Origin: an uncultured bacterium
GTDB taxonomy: Bacteria > Bacteroidota > Bacteroidia > Bacteroidales > Paludibacteraceae
Direction of reading: 5' to 3'
NCBI GenBank assembly: GCA_946183755.1
Contig: CAMHCZ010000039.1
Span: 1-12,672 of the forward strand
DNA: 12,672 nt
In this document: piece by piece, positions 5,514-12,672 of the stretch
Layout: every line of letters begins with the position of its first letter
Position numbering within the stretch: position 1 is the stretch's first letter
Position numbers and translations under genes: made by a program
Notes under the pieces: model-generated
Told to the model about the DNA's origin: nothing
Databases searched by the model: none
The model's input: the letters and a program-made list of their open reading frames with translations, nothing else

Positions 5514-6275
5514 ATGCCATACAGAAGATTGCCTAACACCGACCAGGCGCGCGTGAGAGCCTTGCGTACCGCGATTGCGGAAAACGAGCGCCGTGTAGAG
5601 AAAAATGACGTTATGCTTCCTTTCGGACTTGTTCAGGATGCTAAGTCTTTTCTGAACAGGTTTGAGAAATCGCTGGCTCAATACAAGCAGGCGCTGGACG
5701 CACAAGTGTCTGCCAACAAGTCGTTCCAGCACGAGACACACGCGGCGCGCATTTACATCTCGCACTTCATACAGGTGCTGAACCTGGCTGTCGTGAGAGA
5801 GGACATAAAGAAGGACCGCAAGATGTTCTATGGACTGGACCCGGACGACTTCACTGTGCCGGACCTCTCGTCCGAGACTGCCATCCTGAAGTGGGGAGAG
5901 AACCTGATAAACGGCGAGCAGCGCCGCATACAGGAAGGCGGAACACCGATGTACAATCCTGGCATAGCCAAGGTGCGCGTGCATTACGACGTGTTCAAGG
6001 AGCGCAAGGAGTCGCAGAAGATATACCAGCAGAGCACGTCGCGTTACCTCAAGCTCGTGGCAGACATGCGTGCCGAGGGCGACGAGATAATACTCTCCAT
6101 CTGGAACGAGATAGAAAAACGCTATGCGTCGCTGCCTCCATACAAGCGCCTTATCGAGTGCCAGAACTACGGCTTGGTTTATTATTACCGCCGCAATGAG
6201 CCGCAATTGACTCCGGAGTCTGATGAGGCATACGAGGCGGCAGCTGCAGCAGAGCAATATATTTCTTTTGAGTAA
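5514..6275 (+). CDS. Conserved Bacteroidota protein of unknown function
   Basis: This 253-residue protein has no signal peptide and no membrane helix, so it is probably cytoplasmic. It begins MPYRRLPNTDQARVRAL, an opening I associate with a hypothetical protein recurrent in Bacteroidota genomes; that recognition is from memory. Residues about 10-105 and 150-205 are strongly helical with heptad-like spacing and many Lys/Glu/Arg, which suggests a helical bundle or coiled coil. The centre (105-148) is more Pro/Gly-rich, and the tail (225-253) is acidic with an Ala run. No enzyme motif is visible. It lies between a prenyl synthase and a cell-wall peptidase, 59 and 17 bases away, and is probably co-transcribed with them. 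I do not assign a function. Confidence 0.8.
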   Translation: MPYRRLPNTDQARVRALRTAIAENERRVEKNDVMLPFGLVQDAKSFLNRFEKSLAQYKQALDAQVSANKSFQHETHAARIYISHFIQVLNLAVVREDIKKDRKMFYGLDPDDFTVPDLSSETAILKWGENLINGEQRRIQEGGTPMYNPGIAKVRVHYDVFKERKESQKIYQQSTSRYLKLVADMRAEGDEIILSIWNEIEKRYASLPPYKRLIECQNYGLVYYYRRNEPQLTPESDEAYEAAAAAEQYISFE

Positions 6276-6292
6276 GGGTAGGGGAATGCGTT

Positions 6293-7540
6293 TTGAAGAG
6301 TAGTTCATGTTTACATATATGTCTGATGCTGTTGCTGGCGATGATGTTTTCGTCGGTTTCGGCGTCGCGCTATGAGGAATATGGCGATAACTTCGGCGTT
6401 GAGACGGACGAGAACGCCGGCTACGATGTCGTGAGCGACGAGCGTTCGGTGGACTCTCTGCTCGCCTACGCCTACAAGTTCCGCGGCCGTCCTTATCACC
6501 TCGGCTCTAACGGACCGATGTCGTTCGACTGCTCCGGTTTCACGAGCTATGTGTTTGCCCACTTCGGCTACAGGCTGCAGCGCGTGTCGTCGTCGCAGAC
6601 CAACCATGGAATACCCGTTTCAAAACACAATGTCCGTCCAGGCGACCTCGTGTTCTTCAAAGGCAGAAGCTCTCGCTCGCGCAGAATAGGTCATGTGGGC
6701 ATAGCGTCGAAGCTGAACCCCGACGGCTCTTTCAGCTTCATACATGCGGCGACGTCTCAGGGCGTGACCGAAAGCAATATAAACGAACCTTACTATGCGG
6801 CACGCTATGTGACAGCGCGTCGCCTTATCGGTCCGATGGCTAAGAACGCCGACCCGACGCCGGCTGTCGAGGAGTCGTTCGGCGGAGACGGCTACCAGTC
6901 GCAACAGGCTGAGGAACAGACCGTCACCAAGATGGTGTCTGCCAAGAAGAAGCATACGGTGAAGAACGGCGAGACGCTCAGCTCCATAGCCAAGAAATAC
7001 GGCTGCACAATATCGCAGCTGAAGAAATGGAATAATCTCCGCTCTACAAGAATCAACAGAGGGCAGCGCCTGACGGTGTCGGTCAAGACGACGGAGAAGG
7101 TCGTGGTCAAGACGGCGCCAAGAGCGACGGCCGAGACCGCGAGTGCTGACACTACATCAGCTAGTTCCGGCAAATACGCCAAGGAGCTTGCCGAACTTGA
7201 AAACACTGACGAGGAAGGTTTCCATACCGTGAAGAAGGGCGAGACCCTTTACTATCTGTCGCTGCACTACGGATGCAAGGTCGATGACCTGAAGAAATGG
7301 AACAATCTGGCCAGTCCGTCGATATCGGCAGGACAGAAGCTGAGAGTCGCTCCGCAGGAAGGCAAGGCATCAAAACAGGAAGAAGAGGTAGTGGAAGTGC
7401 CGGACACAATAGTCGTGGCTAAGGGCGAAACCCTTTACTCTATCTCTCACCGATACGGCATGTCGGTGGCAGACCTTATGGAGATTAACTCTCTTGAATC
7501 ATCGAGCATCCACTTCGGCGATGTTCTGAAGCTCAAATAG
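6293..7540 (+). CDS. Secreted NlpC/P60 peptidase with three LysM domains
   Basis: This 415-residue protein is a probable peptidoglycan endopeptidase. A signal peptide covers about residues 1-24 (MKSSSCLHICLMLLLAMMFSSVSA). The NlpC/P60 domain (about 52-180) has catalytic Cys80 in FDCSGF, His134 in GHVGIA and His151 in FIHAAT, all intact. Three LysM peptidoglycan-binding domains follow at about 220-264, 310-353 and 373-415; each contains a GET(L) core, and they are joined by Thr/Ala- and Glu/Lys-rich linkers. The full signal peptide requires a TTG start at 6293; the next ATG (6326) would leave a short signal without a basic N-terminus. The ATG at 6286 is out of frame and opens a 5-codon ORF ending at 6303. 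It begins 17 bases after the preceding gene. Role: cell-wall turnover or separation, inferred from domains. Confidence 0.92.
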   Translation: MKSSSCLHICLMLLLAMMFSSVSASRYEEYGDNFGVETDENAGYDVVSDERSVDSLLAYAYKFRGRPYHLGSNGPMSFDCSGFTSYVFAHFGYRLQRVSSSQTNHGIPVSKHNVRPGDLVFFKGRSSRSRRIGHVGIASKLNPDGSFSFIHAATSQGVTESNINEPYYAARYVTARRLIGPMAKNADPTPAVEESFGGDGYQSQQAEEQTVTKMVSAKKKHTVKNGETLSSIAKKYGCTISQLKKWNNLRSTRINRGQRLTVSVKTTEKVVVKTAPRATAETASADTTSASSGKYAKELAELENTDEEGFHTVKKGETLYYLSLHYGCKVDDLKKWNNLASPSISAGQKLRVAPQEGKASKQEEEVVEVPDTIVVAKGETLYSISHRYGMSVADLMEINSLESSSIHFGDVLKLK

Positions 7541-7554
7541 CAGTATCCTTTTTT

Positions 7555-7576
7555 GAAGCGCATTGAGATGCTTTTC
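7555..7576 (+). terminator. Weak hairpin after the NlpC/P60 gene
   Basis: Arms GAAGCGCAT (7555-7563) and ATGCTTTTC (7568-7576) pair with one mismatch and one G-T pair around the loop TGAG. The tail is only moderately T-rich. It is correctly placed 14 bases after the stop codon, so a weak terminator is possible. Confidence 0.3.
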
Positions 7577-7650
7577 TGTTAAAACGTGGCGCTTTGCTCT
7601 GCTTTGTGCGTTTTTTCTTACGCATGTGCAAGTTTTCATGTTACTTTTTA

Positions 7651-7658
7651 TATTTTTG
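7651..7658 (+). promoter_or_regulatory. -7 box of the efflux operon
   Basis: TATTTTTG is a full match to the Bacteroidota TAnnTTTG box. Transcription would begin near 7665, about 25 bases before the ATG at 7690. No clear -33 TTTG lies 19-21 bases upstream. Its location inside the upstream part of the long open frame argues that translation starts at 7690 and not at 7594. Confidence 0.45.
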
Positions 7659-7689
7659 TGCATACGGTAACATTGAAAATCAAATTCTT

Positions 7690-8994
7690 ATGGCATCAGC
7701 TCCCCGATTCCTTATTCTTGCTGTGGCGTCGTTTTTTACGGCTGTCTCCGCTGTTTCTCAGGAAACGTCAGGATGGACCCTTCAGTCGTGCATAGATTAT
7801 GCCCTTGAAAACAACACCGACATACAACTGAGCAAGGTCGATAAGCAAGTGGCTGATGTTGAGCTGAAGTCGGCGAAGGGCACTTGGCTCCCGTCGCTTT
7901 CGTTCTCGTCCAACCAGTCATTCGGCAATCATCCTTACGGCGACCCTGAGAACTCGTATTCCGGCAGCTACAATTTGTCAGCCAACTGGACTGTCTTCGA
8001 CGGTTCGCGCACATCTGCCATAGACCTTGCCAAGGTCTCGCAGCAATCAGCCAACGAGTCGTTCGCCCAGTCGAAGAACTCGGTGATACAGGATGTCTTG
8101 AATATTTACATACAGATATTATACTGCGACGAGGCGGTGAAGATACAGCAGAACGCCTTGACGACATTGGAGGCGCAGCGTGACCGTTCCAAGGGTTTGT
8201 ACAAGGCTGGCTCCATCTCCATAAGCGATTATGCGCAGGTGGAGGCGCAGTATTCGGCGCAGAATTATTCCGTCATTTCGGCTCAGAACTCGGCTCGCGA
8301 TTACCGTATGCAGCTTTGTCAGCTGATGGGCATACCGGTGGACTTGTCGCTCAACGTTGTGGCAGCGACATACGACAGTTCGGCGGTGCTGGCTGCGATT
8401 CCCGACTACATGATGGTTTACCAGTCGGCGCTTTCGGTCCGTCCGGAGGTCAAGAGCCGTGAGCTCGCTATCGAGTCGGCTGACTATGGAATAAAGTCGG
8501 CGCGCGCAGGCTATTATCCAACATTGTCGATGGGTGCTTCGGTGGGCACAGCCAACGGCGAGAAGAGCAAACTCTCGTTTGTGGACCAGGTGAAGAACAA
8601 CTGGAGCAATTCGGTGGGCATGTCGCTTAATGTCCCTATACTGACAGGGCGCAAGAACAAGTCGGCGCTGGAGAAGGCGAAATTGCGCAAATCGTCATCG
8701 GAGATAGAACTGCAGAACGCCAAGGACCAGTTGCTGTGGACCATAGAGCGCATCTGGCTTAATGCTATAAACGCCCAAACGAATTACAAAGCGGCGAAGG
8801 CGAAGGTTAAGGCCGTGGAACAGTCGTATGAACTCGTGGCTAAGCAGTTTGAAGTCGGACTCAAGAACCCGACCGACCTTCTCGCTCAGAAGGACGAGCT
8901 GCTGTCAGCTCAACAGGCTCTGCTGCAATCCAAGTACACAGCCATATACAATATAAATCTTCTTAGATTCTATGCTGGCGAGAGTTTTTTATAG
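7690..8994 (+). CDS. TolC-like outer-membrane efflux protein
   Basis: This 434-residue protein belongs to the outer-membrane efflux factor family, which trimerises into a barrel and periplasmic tunnel. A signal peptide covers about residues 1-23 (ASAPRFLILAVASFFTAVSA). Two repeated halves follow: the first opens with WTLQSCIDYALENNTDIQ (about 29-46), the second near RPEVKSRELAIESADYGIKS (about 250-270). Long Gln/Ala/Lys-rich helices typical of the tunnel follow each, and PILTGRKNKSALEKA sits before the last helix pair. The frame is open back to 7594, but the extra 32 residues lie across the -7 box and contain an unlikely second hydrophobic stretch, so ATG 7690 is preferred. It is the first gene of a four-gene unit; the adaptor starts 24 bases later. 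Substrate is not evident. Confidence 0.92.
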   Translation: MASAPRFLILAVASFFTAVSAVSQETSGWTLQSCIDYALENNTDIQLSKVDKQVADVELKSAKGTWLPSLSFSSNQSFGNHPYGDPENSYSGSYNLSANWTVFDGSRTSAIDLAKVSQQSANESFAQSKNSVIQDVLNIYIQILYCDEAVKIQQNALTTLEAQRDRSKGLYKAGSISISDYAQVEAQYSAQNYSVISAQNSARDYRMQLCQLMGIPVDLSLNVVAATYDSSAVLAAIPDYMMVYQSALSVRPEVKSRELAIESADYGIKSARAGYYPTLSMGASVGTANGEKSKLSFVDQVKNNWSNSVGMSLNVPILTGRKNKSALEKAKLRKSSSEIELQNAKDQLLWTIERIWLNAINAQTNYKAAKAKVKAVEQSYELVAKQFEVGLKNPTDLLAQKDELLSAQQALLQSKYTAIYNINLLRFYAGESFL

Positions 8995-9018
8995 AAACAA
9001 TTCAAATGACATTATAAT

Positions 9019-10212
9019 ATGAAGAAATTCCTAATCATTCTTTTTGCGGTAGTCGCGATTGCGGCGCTTGTGTGGTGGTTCTTCGTGCGTGAGAAGCCAT
9101 TCGCCGCCACATATCAGGAGACGAAGATAGAGCGCGCCGACTTGAGCGTGTCGGTGTCTGCCACAGGAACAGTGGAGCCGGTGTCGCAAGTGGAAGTCGG
9201 CACGCAGGTTTCAGGCATCGTGTCGCGTCTGTATGTCGACTATAACAGCAACGTGAAGAAAGGTCAGGTAATAGCCGAGCTCGACAAGACAAACCTGTTG
9301 AGCGAACTGGCGTCGAAAAAGAGCAACCTCGCTTCAGCCAAGTCGGAGTACGACTACCAGCTGAAGAATTACGAAAGACAGAAGACGCTCCACGAGCAGC
9401 ACCTGATAGCCGAGGCTGAATACGAGACCGCTTACAACACCTACCTGCGCGCCAAGAACAGTTACGAGATAGCAAAGAACGACGTGGCGAAGGCGCAGAC
9501 CAACCTCGGCTACGCCACGATATACTCGCCTATAGACGGCGTAGTGCTGAGCAAGTCGGTGGAGGAAGGACAGACCGTCGCATCTTCATTCAACACGCCT
9601 ACGCTGTTCGTCATAGCCAACGACCTGACCAATATGCAGGTGGTGGCGAATGTCGATGAGGCTGACATAGGCAATGTGCAGATGGGTCAGAAGGTGATGT
9701 TCTCGGTGGATGCCTTCCCGAACGAGTCGTTCCAGGGACAGGTCACTCAGGTCCGTCAGGAGGCCACGACATCAAACAACGTCGTGACTTACGAAGTCGT
9801 CATCTCCGCTCCTAATCCCGACTTGAAGCTCAAGCCAGGACTCACTGCCAACGTCACTATCTACACCATGGAGAGGCAGAACGTTCTCTGCGTGGCTACG
9901 AAAGCCTTGAGATTCAACCCGTCAGCCGAGGAGAATACGGCAGGGCCGAACGACACCATCGTCGATTGCAAGGGACGTCATAAATTATGGACTCGCAAAG
10001 GACACGTCTTCACCGCGCATCCTGTCAAGATAGGCATCAGTTCTGGCAATAAAACAGAAATTCTGTCCGGCATGAAGGAAGGCGAGGCTGTGATAATGTC
10101 GGTTGACAACGGAATGATGCCTGGCGAGAAGATGAAGGGCGGCGCATCGATGGAGAAGAAAGAGACATCTCCGTTCATGCCGTCACGTCCGGGAGGCAGA
10201 AGAAGCAGATAA
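9019..10212 (+). CDS. macA: MacA-like periplasmic adaptor subunit (HlyD/RND-type)
   Basis: This 397-residue adaptor links the inner-membrane pump to the outer-membrane factor. An uncleaved N-terminal anchor (about 4-23) precedes the first lipoyl half (VEVGTQVSGIVSRLYVDYN, about 58-90), an alpha hairpin (about 91-164, rich in Lys/Ala/Glu/Tyr), and the second lipoyl half (YSPIDGVVLSKSVEEGQTV, about 169-188). A beta-barrel domain (about 200-285) and a membrane-proximal domain to about 365 follow. The membrane-proximal part carries an extra segment at about 301-333 with Asp/Lys/Gly-rich, loop-like sequence. The tail is basic (PSRPGGRRSR). MacB-type ATPase and permease genes follow, which supports MacA over RND-pump adaptors; the name rests on this context. 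Confidence 0.9.
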   Translation: MKKFLIILFAVVAIAALVWWFFVREKPFAATYQETKIERADLSVSVSATGTVEPVSQVEVGTQVSGIVSRLYVDYNSNVKKGQVIAELDKTNLLSELASKKSNLASAKSEYDYQLKNYERQKTLHEQHLIAEAEYETAYNTYLRAKNSYEIAKNDVAKAQTNLGYATIYSPIDGVVLSKSVEEGQTVASSFNTPTLFVIANDLTNMQVVANVDEADIGNVQMGQKVMFSVDAFPNESFQGQVTQVRQEATTSNNVVTYEVVISAPNPDLKLKPGLTANVTIYTMERQNVLCVATKALRFNPSAEENTAGPNDTIVDCKGRHKLWTRKGHVFTAHPVKIGISSGNKTEILSGMKEGEAVIMSVDNGMMPGEKMKGGASMEKKETSPFMPSRPGGRRSR

Positions 10213-10223
10213 ACATCAGGCTT

Positions 10224-10961
10224 ATGGCAGCAGTAATTTCACTTCAGGATATCAAACGCGACTTCATCGTGGGCAGCGAGACTGTGCATGCCTTGCGTGG
10301 CGTGTCCTTCGACATTCAGGAGGGCGAGTTCGTCACCATAATGGGCACGTCGGGCTCGGGCAAGTCCACGTTGCTCAACGTGCTTGGCTGCTTGGACTCG
10401 CCGTCATCCGGCACATATCTATTGGACGGCAACTCCGTGCGCGAGATGTCCAAGGACCAGCGCGCCGTGTTGCGCAACCGCAAGATAGGCTTCGTGTTCC
10501 AGAATTATAACCTGCTGGCTAAGACCACGGCTGTGGAAAATGTCGAGCTGCCGCTGATGTACAATTCGTCGGTGTCGGCAAAGGAAAGGCGCGAGCGCGC
10601 TGTCAATGCGCTGCAGACCGTCGGACTCGGCAACCGCCTTGAGCACAAGTCCAACCAGATGTCCGGAGGACAGATGCAGCGTGTGGCTATAGCGAGAGCC
10701 TTGGTAAACAACCCTGCCGTGCTGCTCGCCGACGAGGCAACAGGAAACCTCGACACACGCACCTCGTTCGAGATACTCGTGCTGTTCCAGAGACTGCACG
10801 CCGAGGGCCGCACCATAATCTTCGTCACCCATAACCCCGAAATAGCCCGCTACAGCACAAGGAACATCTTCCTGCGCGACGGACGAATAACCGAGGACAC
10901 GATTAACCACAATGTCGAGGACGCAGCCGCCGCGCTTGCATCCTTGCCGCCAGAAGAATAA
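10224..10961 (+). CDS. macB: MacB-type ABC transporter ATP-binding protein
   Basis: This 245-residue nucleotide-binding subunit belongs to the LolD/MacB class and powers the efflux pump at the cytoplasmic face. All motifs are intact: Walker A GTSGSGKST (41-49), Q-loop Gln93 in FQNYNLL, signature MSGGQMQRVAIARAL (146-160), Walker B VLLADE with catalytic Glu171, D-loop GNLD (174-177) and switch His203 in VTHNPE. In E. coli MacB the ATPase and membrane domains are one polypeptide; here the ATPase is separate, as is common in Bacteroidota and Gram-positive relatives. It starts 11 bases after the adaptor gene and ends 6 bases before the permease. LolD is an alternative by sequence, but the adaptor and outer-membrane neighbours favour MacB. 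Confidence 0.94.
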   Translation: MAAVISLQDIKRDFIVGSETVHALRGVSFDIQEGEFVTIMGTSGSGKSTLLNVLGCLDSPSSGTYLLDGNSVREMSKDQRAVLRNRKIGFVFQNYNLLAKTTAVENVELPLMYNSSVSAKERRERAVNALQTVGLGNRLEHKSNQMSGGQMQRVAIARALVNNPAVLLADEATGNLDTRTSFEILVLFQRLHAEGRTIIFVTHNPEIARYSTRNIFLRDGRITEDTINHNVEDAAAALASLPPEE

Positions 10962-10967
10962 GCGCTT

Positions 10968-12188
10968 ATGAACTATGCCAACCTTTTTAAAATAGCGTTC
11001 AAGGCGCTCTCCAACAACAAGTTCCGCACATTCCTCACGATGCTCGGCATCATCATCGGCGTGGCGTCGGTCATCACCATGCTTGCCATCGGTCAGGGTT
11101 CGAAGCGCTCTATAGAGCAGCAGATCTCCGAGATGGGCAGCAACATGATAATGATAAATCCAGGCGGCGACCGTCAGGGCGGTGTGCGCATGGACCCTTC
11201 GGCTATGCAGACGCTCAAGCTCGAGGACTACGATGCGATAGTCAGTCGTGCGACCAAAGTCGCGGCGATAAGTCCGTCGGTCAGCAAGTCCGGCCAGTTC
11301 ATCAACGGCAACAACAACACGCCGTCGCAGATGCAGGGCGTAGGGCTCGGCTATCTGACCATCCGTCAGTTGCAGGTGGAGAGCGGCGACATGTTTTCCG
11401 AGCAGGATATCGCCTCGTCAGCCAAAGTCTGCATCATAGGCAAGACGGTGGTGGACAACCTTTTCCCCGACGGGTCGGACCCCGTGGGCAAGGTCGTGCG
11501 TTTCAACTCCATACCGTTCCGCATCGTCGGCGTGCTTAAATCCAAAGGCTACAACTCCATGGGACAGGACCAGGACAATGTCGTTCTGGCGCCTTACACC
11601 ACCGTCATGAAGCGCATCCTGGCGGTCACCTACTTGCAGCAGATAGTCTGCTCCGCTGTTACCGAGGACGAGACGCAGAACGCCATAAGGGAAATAACCG
11701 AGATACTGCGCGAGAACCATAAGCTCCGCGACGGCGACGATGACAACTTCACCATCCGCTCGCAGCAGGAGCTCTCGTCCATGATGAGCTCCACATCCGA
11801 GATGATGACGGTGCTTCTGGCTTGCATCGCCGGCATATCGCTCGTCGTGGGCGGTATCGGCATCATGAACATAATGTACGTTTCGGTCACCGAGCGCACA
11901 CGCGAGATAGGTCTCCGCATGTCGGTCGGCGCGCGCGGCAGGGACATCCTGTCGCAGTTCCTCATCGAGGCGGTCATCATATCCATCACCGGCGGCATCA
12001 TCGGTGTGCTGCTCGGAGTCATAGCCACTCTGTTAGTCAATATCATCGCCTCGTGGCCGGTCTATATCCAGCCGTGGAGCGTCCTGTTGAGCTTCGGCGT
12101 GTGCACAATCACCGGCGTTTTCTTCGGCTGGTATCCTGCGCGCAAAGCCTCGTCGCTCAATCCGATTGACGCGATCAGGTATGAATAA
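10968..12188 (+). CDS. macB: MacB-type ABC transporter permease
   Basis: This 406-residue inner-membrane subunit has the FtsX/MacB topology: a first helix (about 22-42) after the amphipathic start NLFKIAFKALSNNKFR, a large periplasmic core domain (about 45-275), then three helices (about 281-304, 332-360 and 370-390). SVTERTREIGLRMSVGAR (306-323) is the coupling-helix region characteristic of the family, and the end PARKASSLNPIDAIRYE is the typical C-terminus. It pairs with the ATPase encoded 6 bases upstream; the mechanotransmission model of MacB, in which periplasmic domains push substrate into the outer-membrane tunnel, would apply. Substrates of relatives include peptides, toxins and macrolides; nothing here identifies the cargo. 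It is the last gene of the efflux operon. Confidence 0.94.
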   Translation: MNYANLFKIAFKALSNNKFRTFLTMLGIIIGVASVITMLAIGQGSKRSIEQQISEMGSNMIMINPGGDRQGGVRMDPSAMQTLKLEDYDAIVSRATKVAAISPSVSKSGQFINGNNNTPSQMQGVGLGYLTIRQLQVESGDMFSEQDIASSAKVCIIGKTVVDNLFPDGSDPVGKVVRFNSIPFRIVGVLKSKGYNSMGQDQDNVVLAPYTTVMKRILAVTYLQQIVCSAVTEDETQNAIREITEILRENHKLRDGDDDNFTIRSQQELSSMMSSTSEMMTVLLACIAGISLVVGGIGIMNIMYVSVTERTREIGLRMSVGARGRDILSQFLIEAVIISITGGIIGVLLGVIATLLVNIIASWPVYIQPWSVLLSFGVCTITGVFFGWYPARKASSLNPIDAIRYE

Positions 12189-12202
12189 TTGAAATATATT
12201 TT

Positions 12203-12210
12203 TATATTTG
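12203..12210 (+). promoter_or_regulatory. -7 box of the small lipoprotein gene
   Basis: TATATTTG is a perfect TAnnTTTG match 28 bases before the ATG at 12239 and 14 bases after the permease stop. A start near 12217 would give a leader of about 22 bases. No convincing -33 element is seen, but the position suggests the lipoprotein has its own promoter. Confidence 0.45.
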
Positions 12211-12238
12211 TGAGTGTAGCCCCATAAAAAAGAGTGAT

Positions 12239-12628
12239 ATGAAGAAAGTTTTAATGTTTATGACGTTCGTGTTAGTGTTGTTGGGCATGGCGTCATGCTC
12301 GGACGACAAAGACAATGCTGGTGAATATTATGTCAAGTATAAGTGGCATTATACTCAAGCTGTTTATGGCGGGGGTTCTGGAGTTATCACAAGAGCGACG
12401 GTGACTTATGTTGATGCTGATGGCAAGAAAGTGAAAGTTGAAAAAGTCTCTAGTGGTTGGGAAGTTACAGTAGGTCCAGTGAAGAAAGGCTTTGAAGCGT
12501 CGTTGTTGGTTGAAGAAGCAAGTGGTTATGTTATACACGAATCGACAATAGAGGTTAGCAGAAATGGCGAGCCCTTTGCCTTGAAAGCAAGAGGAGAACT
12601 TAATGCATCATATAGGATTGATTATTAA
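12239..12628 (+). CDS. Small surface lipoprotein of unknown function
   Basis: This 129-residue protein has a lipoprotein signal peptide (MKKVLMFMTFVLVLLGMASC) with lipid-carrying Cys20. The next residues are SDDKDN; acidic residues right after the Cys resemble the surface-export signal known for Bacteroidota lipoproteins, so exposure on the cell surface is likely. The mature part is about 109 residues, beta-rich, with a Gly-rich turn (YGGGSG) and Lys/Glu-rich strands, and may be a small beta-sandwich. I do not recognise the family. Codon use is more AT-rich (many GTT, GAT, GGT) than in the GC-rich efflux genes just upstream, and it has its own -7 box, so it may be regulated and inherited separately from the pump. 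No terminator is seen in the remaining 44 bases. Confidence 0.85.
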   Translation: MKKVLMFMTFVLVLLGMASCSDDKDNAGEYYVKYKWHYTQAVYGGGSGVITRATVTYVDADGKKVKVEKVSSGWEVTVGPVKKGFEASLLVEEASGYVIHESTIEVSRNGEPFALKARGELNASYRIDY

Positions 12629-12672
12629 TCGAAAGTGTAGTGTGTTAATTGTGCTATAAATAAAATCATAGA

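Noticed and set aside
4570..5520. Open frame of 316 codons on the minus strand
   Set aside because: It is antisense to the prenyl synthase, whose catalytic motifs are intact. The peptide has no family character.
4833..6308. Long open frame of 491 codons on the minus strand
   Set aside because: It runs antisense across two well-supported genes and the gap between them, and gives a Leu/Ser/Arg-rich, Cys-containing peptide without domains. It is a by-product of codon bias in the forward genes.
7594..7689. Extended start of the TolC-like protein
   Set aside because: The added 32 residues cross a -7 box and precede a normal signal peptide that begins at the ATG at 7690.
1..12672. CRISPR array, tRNA, rRNA, integrase, transposase or retron
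   Set aside because: I saw no regularly spaced repeats, no cloverleaf with a CCA end, and no frames with integrase, transposase or reverse-transcriptase motifs. The only hint of a mobile element is the fragment at 2966-3670.

Overview
The window reads as chromosomal DNA of a Bacteroidota bacterium, most likely order Bacteroidales (Prevotella- or Muribaculum-like; the genus cannot be fixed from sequence alone). The evidence is A-rich leaders before start codons instead of strong Shine-Dalgarno sites, promoters with the Bacteroidota -7 box TAnnTTTG, a lipoprotein whose lipobox Cys is followed by Ser-Asp-Asp, and the families present. Coding DNA is moderately GC-rich and intergenic DNA is very AT-rich.

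Layout. (1) 1-75: the first 25 codons of a leftward gene that runs off the left edge. (2) 76-484: an AT-rich divergent control region with a textbook promoter (TTTG-N19-TACATTTG) and a 10-bp palindrome for the rightward operon. (3) 485-2892: an ammonium operon of a P-II signal protein, an Amt transporter and an outer-membrane beta-barrel protein, ending at a hairpin terminator. (4) 2950-3672: a leftward open frame that looks like an internal piece of a large phage/ICE-type protein, bracketed by two hairpins identical at 25 of 28 positions. (5) 3726-4178: a leftward single gene for a small exported protein of unknown function, with its own promoter. (6) 4489-7540: a rightward three-gene run of short-chain-type polyprenyl diphosphate synthase, a conserved unknown soluble protein, and a secreted NlpC/P60 peptidase with three LysM domains. 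(7) 7690-12188: a four-gene tripartite efflux operon (TolC-like outer-membrane factor, MacA-like adaptor, MacB-type ATPase, MacB-type permease; ATPase and permease are separate proteins). (8) 12239-12628: a small lipoprotein with its own -7 box and a more AT-rich coding style.

How the genes work together. The ammonium operon couples sensing (P-II), inner-membrane transport (Amt) and probably outer-membrane entry (porin). The efflux operon encodes a complete envelope-spanning pump. The NlpC/P60-LysM protein probably remodels peptidoglycan, and the prenyl synthase supplies isoprenoid diphosphates. Most of the window is ordinary core genome. I see no clear undescribed multi-gene system. The least explained parts are the hairpin-bracketed fragment at 2922-3700 and the palindromic control region of the ammonium operon.
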